Below are positions 16,985-26,108 of a stretch of 64,000 nucleotides of DNA, piece after piece. This DNA comes from Tissierella simiarum. Its GTDB lineage: Bacteria; Bacillota; Clostridia; Tissierellales; Tissierellaceae. The translations under genes and the position numbers were made by a program. Below the pieces are notes generated by a model. The model was not told the DNA's origin. It ran no database searches and worked only from the letters and a program-made list of their open reading frames with translations. The stretch lies in assembly GCF_018917865.1 (NCBI RefSeq), contig NZ_JAHLPM010000005.1, forward strand, positions 124,001 through 188,000. The letters run 5' to 3'. How positions within the stretch are numbered: the first letter of the stretch is position 1; every line of letters starts with the position of its first letter.

Positions 16985-19099
16985 ATGAATATTAGATCAA
17001 CTATAATAGATTTTATGGAAGAAAAGATATATAAACCTATGTTAAAGGAAGAGTTAGCTGTTCAATTTGACATAGATCTTAAAGATTTAGAAGATTTCTA
17101 TAAAGTTATAGAAGGCATGGAAAAAGAAGGCATAATTATAAAGACTAGAAATGAGAGGTATGGACTAGCAGACAAGATGAATCTGCTAGTAGGAGTACTT
17201 GAAGGAAATGAAAAGGGCTTTGGTTTTGTAGTTCCAGACGACAAAACTAAGGGGGATGCATTTATTTCTCCAGAAAATATGAATGGTGCTCTTCATGGAG
17301 ACCGTGTAGTGGCTAGAATTATAAAGAGACAAGAAGTTGGAAAAAGAGAAGAAGGAGAAATAATAAGGATTTTAGAAAGAGTAAACAAAACTATTGTTGG
17401 TACCTTTGAAAGTAATAAAAGTTTTGGTTTTGTAGTTCCCGATGATCATAAGATAAGTTATGATATATTTATACCAAAAGCCTATATGAAGGATGCTAAA
17501 ACTAATCAAAAAGTAGTAGTAGAAATAATGAAATGGCCAGATCAAAGGCGAAATCCCGAAGGAAAGGTAGTTGAAATATTAGGATTTTTAGATGAAAAGG
17601 GAACAGATATTTTATCTATAATTAAACAATTTAAATTACCTGAAGAATTTCCAAAGAAAGTTCAAGAACAAGTATTAAGCATTGAACAAACTGTAGAAGA
17701 GAAAGAAATTGAAAGAAGAGTAGATCTAAGACATCTAAATACTTTTACTATAGATGGTATAGATGCTAAAGATATAGATGATGCTGTGTCTATTGAAGTC
17801 TTAAAAAACGGAAACTATAAATTAGGAGTTCATATAGCTGATGTGGCTCATTATGTAAAGGAGAAATCTGCTCTTGATAAAGAAGCATTAAAGAGAGGTA
17901 ACAGTGTTTATTTAATAGATAGAGTAATACCAATGCTGCCTAAAGAATTATCCAATGGTATATGTAGCTTAAACCCCAATGTAGATAGATTAACTTTAAG
18001 TGTAATTATGGAAATAGATAAAAATGGCAGTGTAATAGATCACGAAATAGTAGAAGGAGTTATAAATAGTAAGCAACGACTTGTTTATGATGATGTGTCT
18101 AATTTATTGGAAAATGATGATGAACAGGCAAAAGAAAAATTATCAAAGGTGAAAGATGATCTGAAATTAATGGAAGAGCTATGTCATATACTATATGCAA
18201 AAAGAGAAAGAAGAGGAAGTATAGACTTTGATTTTCCAGAAGCTAAAATAATATTAGATGATAAGGGTGTTCCTGTAGAAATCAGAAAAGATGATAGAAG
18301 AATTTCTAATAGAATGATAGAGGAGTTTATGCTAGTATGTAATGAAACTGTAGCAGAGCACTTTCATTGGGCAGATGTTCCATTTTTATATAGAATCCAT
18401 GAAGAACCTTCTGAAGAAAAGATAAGTGATTTTAATAAACTTATTCATAATTTTGGATATATTTTAAAAGGGAAACAAGAAATTCATCCAAAAGAATTAC
18501 AGCTTTTAACTAAAGAAATAAAAGGAAAAAAAGAAGAAACACTAATTAGCACCCTTTTATTAAGGTCATTGAAAAAAGCTAGGTATAGTAGTGAATTAGA
18601 TATTCACTTCGGTTTAGCGGCAAAATATTATTCTCATTTTACAGCACCTATTAGAAGATATCCAGACTTAGTAATCCACAGAATAATTAAAGCATATATT
18701 AATGGAAAACTTACACCAGATAAACAAGATAGATTGGAAGTTTTACTTCCAGAAATAGCAGACCATACTTCTAAGACAGAAAGAAAAGCTGAAGAAGCAG
18801 AAAGAGAAGTTGAGGATTTAAAGAAAGCTCAATATATGAGTGAAAGAATTGGAGAAGTATATGAAGGAATAGTATCTTCCTTAACTCATTTTGGGATGTT
18901 TGTTCAACTAGATAATACAGTAGAAGGACTAGTACATTTTAGCAATATGATAGATGATTATTATCATTTTGATGAAGATAAATATTATATAATTGGAGAA
19001 AGAACCAATAAACAATATAGACTTGGAGATACAGTAAAAATTCAAGTTATAGATGCAGATGTAATGAAGAGAAATGTTGATTTCCAAATTGTTCCTTAG
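16985..19099 (+). CDS. rnr: Ribonuclease R
   Basis: The 704-residue 3'-to-5' exoribonuclease degrades structured RNA and takes part in tmRNA-linked decay of nonstop mRNA. Domains: winged-helix N-terminus (1-65), two cold-shock-type OB folds (about 68-200, GVLEGNEKGFGFVVPD and VGTFESNKSFGFVVPD), the RNB catalytic domain (about 240-570) with IDAKDIDDAVSIE holding the metal-binding aspartates, and an S1 domain (about 620-704). Length and order are typical of RNase R. AAGGGAGGACAAAG precedes ATG 16985. smpB and ssrA follow, the usual Firmicute arrangement, and functionally coherent because RNase R is recruited by the SmpB-tmRNA complex. Confidence 0.96.
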   Translation: MNIRSTIIDFMEEKIYKPMLKEELAVQFDIDLKDLEDFYKVIEGMEKEGIIIKTRNERYGLADKMNLLVGVLEGNEKGFGFVVPDDKTKGDAFISPENMNGALHGDRVVARIIKRQEVGKREEGEIIRILERVNKTIVGTFESNKSFGFVVPDDHKISYDIFIPKAYMKDAKTNQKVVVEIMKWPDQRRNPEGKVVEILGFLDEKGTDILSIIKQFKLPEEFPKKVQEQVLSIEQTVEEKEIERRVDLRHLNTFTIDGIDAKDIDDAVSIEVLKNGNYKLGVHIADVAHYVKEKSALDKEALKRGNSVYLIDRVIPMLPKELSNGICSLNPNVDRLTLSVIMEIDKNGSVIDHEIVEGVINSKQRLVYDDVSNLLENDDEQAKEKLSKVKDDLKLMEELCHILYAKRERRGSIDFDFPEAKIILDDKGVPVEIRKDDRRISNRMIEEFMLVCNETVAEHFHWADVPFLYRIHEEPSEEKISDFNKLIHNFGYILKGKQEIHPKELQLLTKEIKGKKEETLISTLLLRSLKKARYSSELDIHFGLAAKYYSHFTAPIRRYPDLVIHRIIKAYINGKLTPDKQDRLEVLLPEIADHTSKTERKAEEAEREVEDLKKAQYMSERIGEVYEGIVSSLTHFGMFVQLDNTVEGLVHFSNMIDDYYHFDEDKYYIIGERTNKQYRLGDTVKIQVIDADVMKRNVDFQIVP

Positions 19100-19167
19100 A
19101 ACATTGACAACTGTGAGAAAATTTGTTAAACTACAATATAGATTAAAAATTATAATGTGGTGATTGT

Positions 19168-19629
19168 ATGAAAAAAATAGGTACAAAAGTGGTGGCTACC
19201 AATCGAAAAGCAAGATATGAGTATTTTATAGAGGATACTTTTGAAGCTGGCTTGGTTCTCACAGGAACGGAAGTAAAATCAGTAAGGCAGGGAAAATTAA
19301 ATATTAAGGATAGCTATGCCATCATTGAAAATGGAGAGGCCTATATTAACAATATGCACATTAGTCCTTATGAACAAGGAAATATATACAATGTAGATCC
19401 TTTAAGGAAAAGGAAACTCTTACTTCATAAAAGGGAGATAAGAAAACTTTTATCTTCTATAATGCAAGATGGATATACCTTAGTTCCTTTATCTGTATAT
19501 TTAAAAGACGGATTAGTTAAATTAGAGTTAGCAATAGCAAAAGGTAAAAAATTATATGATAAAAGAGAAAGTATTGCTAAAAAGGATGCAGAAAGAAGGA
19601 TACAGAAGCAAGTTAAAGAAAGATATTAA
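19168..19629 (+). CDS. smpB: SsrA-binding protein SmpB
   Basis: This 153-residue basic protein binds the tRNA-like domain of tmRNA and delivers it to stalled ribosomes. Family motifs are clear: [48 protein letters not shown], and the C-terminal [20 protein letters not shown] whose tail enters the mRNA channel. Length is standard. GTGGTG precedes ATG 19168. The gene lies between rnr and its partner RNA gene ssrA. Confidence 0.97.
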   Translation: MKKIGTKVVATNRKARYEYFIEDTFEAGLVLTGTEVKSVRQGKLNIKDSYAIIENGEAYINNMHISPYEQGNIYNVDPLRKRKLLLHKREIRKLLSSIMQDGYTLVPLSVYLKDGLVKLELAIAKGKKLYDKRESIAKKDAERRIQKQVKERY

Positions 19630-19649
19630 TTATCTTATAAAACAACATG

Positions 19650-19697
19650 AAACTATTCATTTTAATTTTTTAAATATTAATATGGATAGTTTTTTAT
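19650..19697 (+). terminator. Terminator between smpB and ssrA
   Basis: AAACTATTCAT (19650-19660) pairs with ATGGATAGTTT (19682-19692), with one T-G pair and a 21-nt AT loop, and runs into TTTT. Confidence 0.65.
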
Positions 19698-19720
19698 ATT
19701 AATGAATAGGCAACTTAAAA

Positions 19721-19749
19721 TTGACATAATATTGTTATTTTGTTATAAT
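19721..19749 (+). promoter_or_regulatory. Consensus promoter for ssrA
   Basis: A perfect TTGACA (19721-19726), 17-bp spacer and perfect TATAAT (19744-19749) predict transcription from about 19756. The pre-tmRNA would carry a 5' leader of roughly 58 nt before the mature end at 19814, to be removed by RNase P. Confidence 0.85.
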
Positions 19750-19904
19750 ATAAAATAGACTAAAATTCAAATGATTGATCAAACTAATCATATTGAGAAA
19801 TAAAATTAAATATGGGGGCGAATTTGGTTTCGACGGGGATGCGGAATCAGGAGTAGCGAGTCGTTGATGCCAAACAACGTTAAAAGTGGCAACATAAAAT
19901 AAAC

Positions 19905-19934
19905 GCAAACGATAATTACGCATTAGCTGCTTAG
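19905..19934 (+). other. tmRNA tag-peptide reading frame
   Basis: GCA is the likely resume codon, followed by AAC GAT AAT TAC GCA TTA GCT GCT and tandem stops TAG TAA. The degradation tag reads ANDNYALAA, ending in the ALAA recognised by ClpXP-type proteases. Confidence 0.88.
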
Positions 19935-20147
19935 TAAAGTAGCTCGTTCTACCTAAGAATCCCACGCCTTGGGATAGAACGTCAATATAGTGGGGAACCG
20001 AGCCTTACAAAGCTTTGAGTAGGGAACGGAAATTATGAAGCTACTGAAACTTGAACCTTGTCAGTAAGGGTCAAGTAGAGGGAATGTTAAACTACTGAAT
20101 GCACTCGGAGAAGCTCTTGTGGAAGTGTTTTCGGACGTGGGTTCGAT

Positions 20148-20432
20148 TCAATAAGGAGTCGCCCTATAGAGTGATCTATAGGTGAAAATCTGGCTTTATC
20201 GGTGAAGGCTTAGGCTTTTTTTAAAGGTTATGCTGATACCGAGGGGTATGAGGAGAAATCTTACAGCCCTGTATCGACTTATAGGCTGCTAAGTTCAATT
20301 TGAATATGCAGTACTAGGATGGAAGGTTTTAAAACTATAATATACTTCCATAATACGCCAGGAAAGTTAAGTAGTAAGTCTACTAAACTTTAAGATATAG
20401 TCAGTGCCATTAGGAAACTATTGGATAACATG
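20148..20432 (+). ncRNA. Group I self-splicing intron in the tmRNA T loop
   Basis: The insert is 285 nt with no room for a homing endonuclease. Exon 1 ends in T (CGAT, 20147) and the intron ends in G (20432), as group I rules require. A P1 helix forms between CGAT|TC (20144-20149) and GAGTCG (20156-20161), closing loop AATAAG and placing the U-G wobble exactly at the splice site. GGA within the guide can pair with exon-2 TCC as P10. AAGATATAGTC (20392-20402) matches the conserved S element of P7, and the preceding AGTAG...CTACT hairpin (about 20370-20385) fits P8. I did not resolve P3 or P6 or assign a subgroup. Confidence 0.9.
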
Positions 20433-20460
20433 TCCCACCGCCTCCACCATACATAAGTAT

Positions 20461-20495
20461 AAAAGCCTTGATTATTATAATTAATCAAGGCTTTT
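20461..20495. terminator. Bidirectional terminator after ssrA
   Basis: A perfect 14-bp stem, AAAAGCCTTGATTA (20461-20474) with 20482-20495, has T and A tracts on opposite sides, so it can terminate ssrA and any leftward transcript. Confidence 0.85.
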
Positions 20496-20631
20496 ATAAT
20501 GCCATAAAATCCATATAAAATTGCTCTTTTTTCTCTCTTAATTCATCAGAATATTTCCCGTTCCTAGGGGTCACTTCTTTATATTTCTTTAAAATATGAT
20601 ATAGGAAGTATTTATGAGTTATTATCCAAAT
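20494..20631 (-). pseudogene. Possible C-terminal gene remnant downstream of ssrA
   Basis: On the minus strand an open frame of about 45 codons ends at 20494 and includes HKYFLYHILKKYKEVTPRNG followed by KYSDELREKKEQFYMDFMAL. It has natural-looking protein composition and its stop sits in the shared terminator, but it has no start codon or ribosome binding site and is closed upstream by TAA at 20632-20634. I do not recognise the family. It may be the tail of a decayed gene; chance cannot be excluded. The remaining bases to 20720 hold nothing I can identify. Confidence 0.3.
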
Positions 20632-20720
20632 TTAGTAGGTAATCTGCATTTTTATTAATTTAGTGCATTAAGTAAATCAAAAATAAATGATGTTTATATG
20701 AATAAATCAATCTTACAGCT

Positions 20721-20774
20721 TTGTTAAGAGAGCAAAATAAGGTATAATTTTAAGTGGGGACAAATATTTTAAAA
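20721..20774 (+). promoter_or_regulatory. hemA promoter and adjacent GGGGACAAA element
   Basis: TTGTTA (20721-20726), a 16-bp spacer and TATAAT (20743-20748) form a plausible promoter with a start near 20755. Immediately there begins GGGGACAAATATTTTAAAA (20756-20774), which recurs with one extra C at 28560-28579 beside the siroheme-reductase and yeiH genes. It may be an operator or a leader element shared by siroheme-related genes. Confidence 0.45.
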
Positions 20775-20840
20775 TGAAATATTATATTAAAAATGTTATT
20801 TTAACTAGTAATATCACTCAAACATATTAAGGAGGAAACT

Positions 20841-22073
20841 ATGGAGATAGCAGTAATTGGTATAAATCACAATACAGCACCTATTGAAATTAGGGAAAGA
20901 GTTTCTTTCACTGAATCTATGAAAATTGAAAGTGCCAATAGAATATTGGATAAATCTACAGAAGAAATAATTATTATTTCAACTTGTAATAGAAGTGAAA
21001 TATATATATCAACTAATGATATCGATAAGGCCGTAGAAGAGATTAAAGAATTTTATAGGGAGTTTTTTGAGTTTGATGAAGTAAAAGATTATATCTTTAC
21101 TAAAAAAGGAAGGGATGTAGTAGTTCATCTTTATATGGTGGCTTCAGGATTGGATTCTATCATATTAGGAGAAGATCAAATACTAGGTCAAATAAGGAAA
21201 GCTATGATGTTTTCTATGAACTTAGGATTTAGTAAAAAGGTTTTAAGCAGATTGTTTATGGATGCAATATGTGAAGGTAAGAAAATAAGGAACAGTATAA
21301 AAATATCGGAAATTCCTTTATCTACTAGTTATATTGGGATAAACTTACTTAAAGAAAAAATGGGAGGATTAAGAGGGAAAAAAGCTTTAGTTATTGGAGC
21401 TGGAGAGATAAGTACTTTAGCCATTAGGTATTTATATGAAGAAGAATTAGAAAAAATATATGTTACCAATAGAACTCATGGTAAAATAAAGGAATTATTT
21501 AAGGAATTTGATGGGTTAAATCCTGTAGAATATAATAATAGATATGACGTTTTAAGGGAAGTAGATATTTTAATTACTGCAACGGGAGCACCTCATACAA
21601 TTATATCTTATAATAATGTAGTGGATTTAAATAATCAACTATATATATTAGACTTAGGTCTTCCTAGAGATGTAGATTCACAAATTGGTGAAAAAGAAAA
21701 TATAGTTTTATATCATAATGATGATTTAAAGAAAGTGTCAGAAGAAAACTTATTGAAGAGAAAAAGACTTTCAGATGAAGCTATGGAGATTATTAATGAA
21801 GATGTGGACAAGTATATGAAATGGATTAGGAATATAAGTGTTGATCCCGTTTTAGAATCTCTAAATAAAAGATGTTCTTCTATAAAAAGTGAAACTATGG
21901 ACTACATTAATCGGAAGATTGATTTAGATAAAAGAGAGGAAAAAATAATAGACAAAATGATTATGTCTGCATTAAAAAAAGTTATACGAGAGCCTATAAA
22001 GGCATTAAAGAAATTAGATGAAGAAAATATAGAAGAATATATAGAGGTTATTGAAAAACTATTTGAAATTTAG
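20841..22073 (+). CDS. hemA: Glutamyl-tRNA reductase
   Basis: The 410-residue enzyme reduces glutamyl-tRNA to glutamate-1-semialdehyde with NADPH, the first step of C5 tetrapyrrole synthesis. Visible are GINHNTAPIEIRE at the N-terminus, STCNRSEIY with the catalytic Cys at about residue 50, GLDSIILGEDQILGQ (about 106-120), the NADPH-binding segment ALVIGAGEISTLA (about 184-196) and a C-terminal helical dimerisation domain. Length is normal. AAGGAGG precedes ATG 20841. It heads a six-gene operon with sirC, hemC, cobA/hemD, hemB and hemL, all spaced from overlap to about 30 bp. Confidence 0.96.
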   Translation: MEIAVIGINHNTAPIEIRERVSFTESMKIESANRILDKSTEEIIIISTCNRSEIYISTNDIDKAVEEIKEFYREFFEFDEVKDYIFTKKGRDVVVHLYMVASGLDSIILGEDQILGQIRKAMMFSMNLGFSKKVLSRLFMDAICEGKKIRNSIKISEIPLSTSYIGINLLKEKMGGLRGKKALVIGAGEISTLAIRYLYEEELEKIYVTNRTHGKIKELFKEFDGLNPVEYNNRYDVLREVDILITATGAPHTIISYNNVVDLNNQLYILDLGLPRDVDSQIGEKENIVLYHNDDLKKVSEENLLKRKRLSDEAMEIINEDVDKYMKWIRNISVDPVLESLNKRCSSIKSETMDYINRKIDLDKREEKIIDKMIMSALKKVIREPIKALKKLDEENIEEYIEVIEKLFEI

Positions 22074-22082
22074 GGGTGACCT

Positions 22083-22691
22083 ATGTTTTATCCTATAATG
22101 TTAAATATTCATGAGAAAAAAATATTAGTAGTAGGTGGAGGAGAAATAGCCTATAGAAAATCTGAGAAACTATTAGAATTTGGTGGAAACTTATTAGTCC
22201 TAAGTCCGAAGATCAATAATAAGTTTAAAATGTTAAAAGAAAAATATAAAGATAATTTAAATTTTAGATATGATTTTTACAATAAATTATATCTTCAAGA
22301 CGTCTTCTTAGTGGTAGCTGCCACATCTTCAAAAGAAATAAATAAGCAGATTTCAATCGATTGCAAGGACTTAGGTATTTTGGCCAATATTGTAGATAGC
22401 AAGGAAGATTCTGATTTTATATTTCCTTCTATTATAAATAACGATAATTTAACTATAGCCATTTCTACAATGGGAAGTTTTCCTTATTTAAGCAAAACTA
22501 TTAGAATGGATATGGAAAAAAAGTATAAAAAATTTAATAAAGAATATATAGATACTTTGGAAAAAATAAGATATTTAGTTCTTGATCAGCATAAAGATAA
22601 AATGAAAGAAATAATGGACTATGCTTTAAAATTAGATATAGATGAATTAAAGAATTTCCTTATAAAACTAGAAGTTAATGATTTAAAATAA
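22083..22691 (+). CDS. Precorrin-2 dehydrogenase (siroheme synthase N-terminal type)
   Basis: The 202-residue protein matches the CysG N-terminal/SirC/Met8p family, which oxidises precorrin-2 to sirohydrochlorin with NAD+; some members also insert iron. The dinucleotide loop is ILVVGGGEIAYRKSEKLLEFGG (residues about 13-34 in part), and IVDSKEDSDFIFPSII with TIAISTMGSFPYLSKTIR in the middle is family-typical. It lacks the methyltransferase half of CysG, which is supplied by the cobA/hemD fusion two genes downstream. It lies 9 bp after hemA with GGGGTGACCT before ATG 22083. Its presence shows that the operon feeds siroheme and/or cobalamin. Confidence 0.88.
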   Translation: MFYPIMLNIHEKKILVVGGGEIAYRKSEKLLEFGGNLLVLSPKINNKFKMLKEKYKDNLNFRYDFYNKLYLQDVFLVVAATSSKEINKQISIDCKDLGILANIVDSKEDSDFIFPSIINNDNLTIAISTMGSFPYLSKTIRMDMEKKYKKFNKEYIDTLEKIRYLVLDQHKDKMKEIMDYALKLDIDELKNFLIKLEVNDLK

Positions 22692-22704
22692 AGGGGGATC
22701 AGAA

Positions 22705-23607
22705 ATGAAAATAGTAGTAGGTACCAGAGGAAGTAATCTAGCCTTGACTCAAACAAATATGGTTATAAATGAATTGAAAGAAAATCACCCAAATATAGAA
22801 TTTGAAGTAAAGATAATAAAGACAAAAGGAGATATTTTAAATAACATTCCCATAGATAAAATTGGTGGAAAAGAAATATTTATAAAAGAAATAGAGAAAG
22901 AATTATTAGATGGAACTATAGATATGGCTGTACATAGTATGAAGGATATGCCCGGGGAGCTTCCAGAAGGGTTAAAATTATCTTTTACGCCAAAAAGAGA
23001 AGATTGTAGAGATGTATTAATATTAAAAGAAGGAATAACAAATATAGATGATATTCCTATAGGAGGTAGAATAGGTACAGGCAGTAAAAGAAGGAAATAT
23101 CAAATACTAAAATATAGACAAGACCTAGAAATAGTAGGAATAAGAGGAAATATAGAAACTAGAATAAAAAAGATAGAAACAGAGGATTTAGATGGAGTAA
23201 TACTTGCTGCTGCTGGAGTTAATAGATTAGGGTTGGAATTAGGTGATAGGATATTTTATTTAGATAAGGAAGTAGTATTGCCTTCACCAACTCAAGGAAT
23301 ACTTGCTATTGAAATTAGAGAAAATGATATTAAGCTTCACAATATATTAGAATCTATATCTCATACGGAAACAGAAATTCAATCGAGAGCTGAAAGAGCG
23401 TTTCTTAAAGGAGTAGGGGGGAGCTGTCATATTCCGGTAGGAGCTTATTGTAATGTTATGGATAAAAAAATATATTTAGAAGGACTCTTAGGTACAGAAG
23501 ATGGATCTATTTTAATAAGAAAGTCTGTAGAAGGAAATTTAGATTCACCAGAGGAATTAGGATATAATTTAGCTAAATATATGGTTAAGGAGATAGATAG
23601 AATATGA
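22705..23607 (+). CDS. hemC: Hydroxymethylbilane synthase (porphobilinogen deaminase)
   Basis: The 300-residue enzyme condenses four porphobilinogens into hydroxymethylbilane. Motifs: VVGTRGSNLALTQTNMV at the N-terminus, IKTKGDILNNIPIDKIGGK, DMAVHSMKDMP with the catalytic Asp at about residue 78, and VGGSCHIPVGAYC near residue 237, whose first Cys carries the dipyrromethane cofactor. The length is normal. AAGGGGGATC precedes ATG 22705, and the stop overlaps the next start in ATGA. Confidence 0.97.
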   Translation: MKIVVGTRGSNLALTQTNMVINELKENHPNIEFEVKIIKTKGDILNNIPIDKIGGKEIFIKEIEKELLDGTIDMAVHSMKDMPGELPEGLKLSFTPKREDCRDVLILKEGITNIDDIPIGGRIGTGSKRRKYQILKYRQDLEIVGIRGNIETRIKKIETEDLDGVILAAAGVNRLGLELGDRIFYLDKEVVLPSPTQGILAIEIRENDIKLHNILESISHTETEIQSRAERAFLKGVGGSCHIPVGAYCNVMDKKIYLEGLLGTEDGSILIRKSVEGNLDSPEELGYNLAKYMVKEIDRI

Positions 23608-25106
23608 ATGGAAAAGTATATCTTATAGGAGCAGGACCAGGAGATCCGGGGTTAATAACATTAAAGGGATATGAATATTTAAAAATTGCAGATGTAGTAG
23701 TCTATGATAGATTGGCTAATCCTAGATTACTAGAAAACATTAAAGAAGGATGTAAACTTATTTATGTAGGTAAAGCGTCAAAAGAACATACAAAAACACA
23801 AGATGAAATAAATGAAATAATATTTCAAGAGGCTAAAAAAGGGAACATAGTTGTAAGACTCAAAGGTGGAGATCCTTATGTATTTGGAAGAGGTGGAGAA
23901 GAGGCAGAATATTTATACGATAGAGGTATTGATTTTGAAGTAGTACCAGGTGTTACTTCTGCTATTGGTGGACTTGCCTATGCAGGAATACCTATTACTC
24001 ATAGAGGTATATCTACATCTTTTCATGTAATTACTGGACATTTAAAAGATGAAGGTCAAGAGTTGAACTGGAATGCTTTAGCAGGGCTAGATGGAACAAT
24101 GGTTTTTTTAATGGGTGTTTCAAACTTAGAAGATATATCAGCGAATTTAATAAAACATGGGAAAGATAAAGAAACACCAGCAGCTATTATAAATTGGGCT
24201 ACTACCAATCAACAAAGAGTTGTAGAAGGAAATTTATCTAATATATATGAAAAAGCTCTTGAAGAAGATATACAACCTCCTAGCCTAATAGTAATAGGTG
24301 ATGTAATAAACTTAAGGGAAAAATTAAATTTTTATGATAACAAGCCTTTATTGGGAACCAATATAGTAGTTACTAGAGAAAAACGTTATGCGAAGGAGAC
24401 TGTAAGGAAATTAGAAGAATTGGGAGGAAACGTTATATCTTTTCCTACTATAAAAATAGAAGAGATAACTCCTAATAAAAAATTAGATGAATCCATTATA
24501 AATATTGATAGATATTCTCATATAGTATTTACTAGTGTTAATGGAGTTGAAATATTTTTCAAAAGATTTTTTGAGTTAGAGAAAGATATACGAAGTATTT
24601 CTGGAATAAAAATTTCTGCAGTAGGGCCTAAAACGGCAGCAGTTATTAAGAAATATGGCATTAATGCTGATTTAGTTCCAAAAGAATTTGTAGGGGAAGG
24701 TTTAGTCGAAGAACTTAAGAAAGTGCTCTCTAAAGAGGATAGGATATTAATACCAAGAGCTGAGATAGCTCGCAAGGAATTGGTAGACGAATTATCTAAA
24801 GTTTGTTTAGTAGACGAAGTAAAAATTTATCGTACTTCTAAAAGTATAGAAAGTAGAAATGAGATAATAAATTCTTTAAAAGACTTAGAATCATATTATT
24901 TAATATTTACATCTTCCTCAACTTTTATAAACTTTATTGAAATACTTGATCAAGACACTAGATGGGTGTTAGATAAAGGAAAAGTAATATCTATTGGACC
25001 CATTACTACAAAGACTATTGAAGAAAAGGGATATTCTATATATAAACAATCTGAAATCTATACCATAGATGGAATACTAGAATTACTCATAAAGGAGAGT
25101 AGATAA
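23604..25106 (+). CDS. cobA/hemD: Uroporphyrinogen-III C-methyltransferase / uroporphyrinogen-III synthase fusion
   Basis: The 500-residue fusion has an N-terminal SAM methyltransferase (1-245) with [36 protein letters not shown] and [19 protein letters not shown], which makes precorrin-2. The C-terminal HemD domain (about 252-500), with [21 protein letters not shown] and [11 protein letters not shown], cyclises hydroxymethylbilane. This fusion is common in Clostridia and couples synthesis of uroporphyrinogen III to its methylation, diverting it from haem toward siroheme and cobalamin. The start overlaps the hemC stop (ATGA at 23604) and hemB begins 1 bp after it. Confidence 0.96.
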   Translation: MNGKVYLIGAGPGDPGLITLKGYEYLKIADVVVYDRLANPRLLENIKEGCKLIYVGKASKEHTKTQDEINEIIFQEAKKGNIVVRLKGGDPYVFGRGGEEAEYLYDRGIDFEVVPGVTSAIGGLAYAGIPITHRGISTSFHVITGHLKDEGQELNWNALAGLDGTMVFLMGVSNLEDISANLIKHGKDKETPAAIINWATTNQQRVVEGNLSNIYEKALEEDIQPPSLIVIGDVINLREKLNFYDNKPLLGTNIVVTREKRYAKETVRKLEELGGNVISFPTIKIEEITPNKKLDESIINIDRYSHIVFTSVNGVEIFFKRFFELEKDIRSISGIKISAVGPKTAAVIKKYGINADLVPKEFVGEGLVEELKKVLSKEDRILIPRAEIARKELVDELSKVCLVDEVKIYRTSKSIESRNEIINSLKDLESYYLIFTSSSTFINFIEILDQDTRWVLDKGKVISIGPITTKTIEEKGYSIYKQSEIYTIDGILELLIKESR

Positions 25107-25107
25107 A

Positions 25108-26076
25108 ATGAATATTATAAATAGGACTAGAAGACTTAGAAAGAATCCTACAATAAGGAGCATGGTAAGGGAAACTAAATTATCAATAGATGATTTTATT
25201 TATCCTTTATTTATTGTAGAAGGAGAAAATATAAAAAAAGAAATCTCTTCTATGAAAGGTGTTTATCATTTTTCAGTAGATATGGTTTTAGATGAAGTCA
25301 AAGAACTTTTAGAATTAGGAATAAAATCTATATTGCTATTTGGTATACCAGGTAGTAAAGATGAAATAGGATCAGAGGCTTATTCAAGTCAAGGTATTGT
25401 TCAGAAAGCAACGAGAGAAATCAAAAAAGCATTCCCCGAAATCTATATAATTACAGATATATGTATGTGTGAGTACACATCACACGGTCATTGTGGAATA
25501 TTAACGGATAAAGGTGAAGTAGATAACGATATGACTTTAACATATTTAGGGAAAATTGCTCTTAGCCATGTAGAAGCAGGAGCAGATATGGTAGCACCTT
25601 CAGATATGATGGATGGTAGAATCGGATATATAAGGAAGGTTTTAGATGAAGATGGATATGAGACTATTCCTATAATGTCATATAGTGCTAAATATTCATC
25701 AGCATTTTATGGACCGTTTAGAGAAGCAGCTGATTCTGCTCCAGCTTGTGGTGATAGGAAAGCCTATCAAATGGATTGTGCCAATTCTGATGAAGCTATG
25801 AGAGAAATAATGTATGATATAGAAGAGGGTGCAGATATTGTAATGGTAAAACCTGCTCTTTCTTATCTTGACATAATAAGAAGAGTTAATGATAACTTTA
25901 ATATGCCTATTGCAGCCTATAATGTAAGTGGAGAATATTCAATGATAAAAGTGGCTATAGAAAATGGGATTTTAGGAGAAGAAGTAATAATGGAAGTTTT
26001 AACTTCTATAAAAAGAGCTGGTGCTGACATTATTATTTCATATTTTGCTAAGGATGTGGCGAAATTTCTAAAATAG
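25108..26076 (+). CDS. hemB: Delta-aminolevulinic acid dehydratase (porphobilinogen synthase)
   Basis: The 322-residue enzyme condenses two 5-aminolevulinates to porphobilinogen. The cysteine-rich metal site [13 protein letters not shown] (about residues 117-129) marks the zinc-dependent class. The Schiff-base lysines are in [17 protein letters not shown] (about 190-206) and [13 protein letters not shown] (about 247-259). AAAGGAG precedes ATG 25108. Length and order of motifs are typical. Confidence 0.97.
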   Translation: MNIINRTRRLRKNPTIRSMVRETKLSIDDFIYPLFIVEGENIKKEISSMKGVYHFSVDMVLDEVKELLELGIKSILLFGIPGSKDEIGSEAYSSQGIVQKATREIKKAFPEIYIITDICMCEYTSHGHCGILTDKGEVDNDMTLTYLGKIALSHVEAGADMVAPSDMMDGRIGYIRKVLDEDGYETIPIMSYSAKYSSAFYGPFREAADSAPACGDRKAYQMDCANSDEAMREIMYDIEEGADIVMVKPALSYLDIIRRVNDNFNMPIAAYNVSGEYSMIKVAIENGILGEEVIMEVLTSIKRAGADIIISYFAKDVAKFLK

Positions 26077-26108
26077 AATCTAAGTATAATTTGAAAGGAG
26101 TTTTGGAA

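Larger units (their letters stand above)
19814..20449 (+). ncRNA. ssrA: tmRNA gene interrupted by a group I intron
   Basis: The 5' end GGGGGCG at 19814 pairs with CGCCTCC near the 3' end, leaving discriminator A plus encoded CCA at 20447-20449. The 5' tRNA-like segment has the conserved TTTGGTTTCGACGGGGATG. The tag frame at 19905-19934 encodes ANDNYALAA followed by TAG TAA. The T arm GTGGG-TTCGATT-CCCAC is split: its 5' part ends at 20147 and its 3' part begins at 20433. Removing 20148-20432 gives a 351-nt RNA of normal tmRNA size with an intact T stem and acceptor stem. As written, the gene is about 280 nt too long for a tmRNA, so splicing is needed for function. Confidence 0.95.

Noticed and set aside
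20450-20840. Integrated element or prophage at the ssrA 3' end
   Set aside because: No integrase gene or duplicated ssrA 3' end is present; only a small unidentified fragment lies there.
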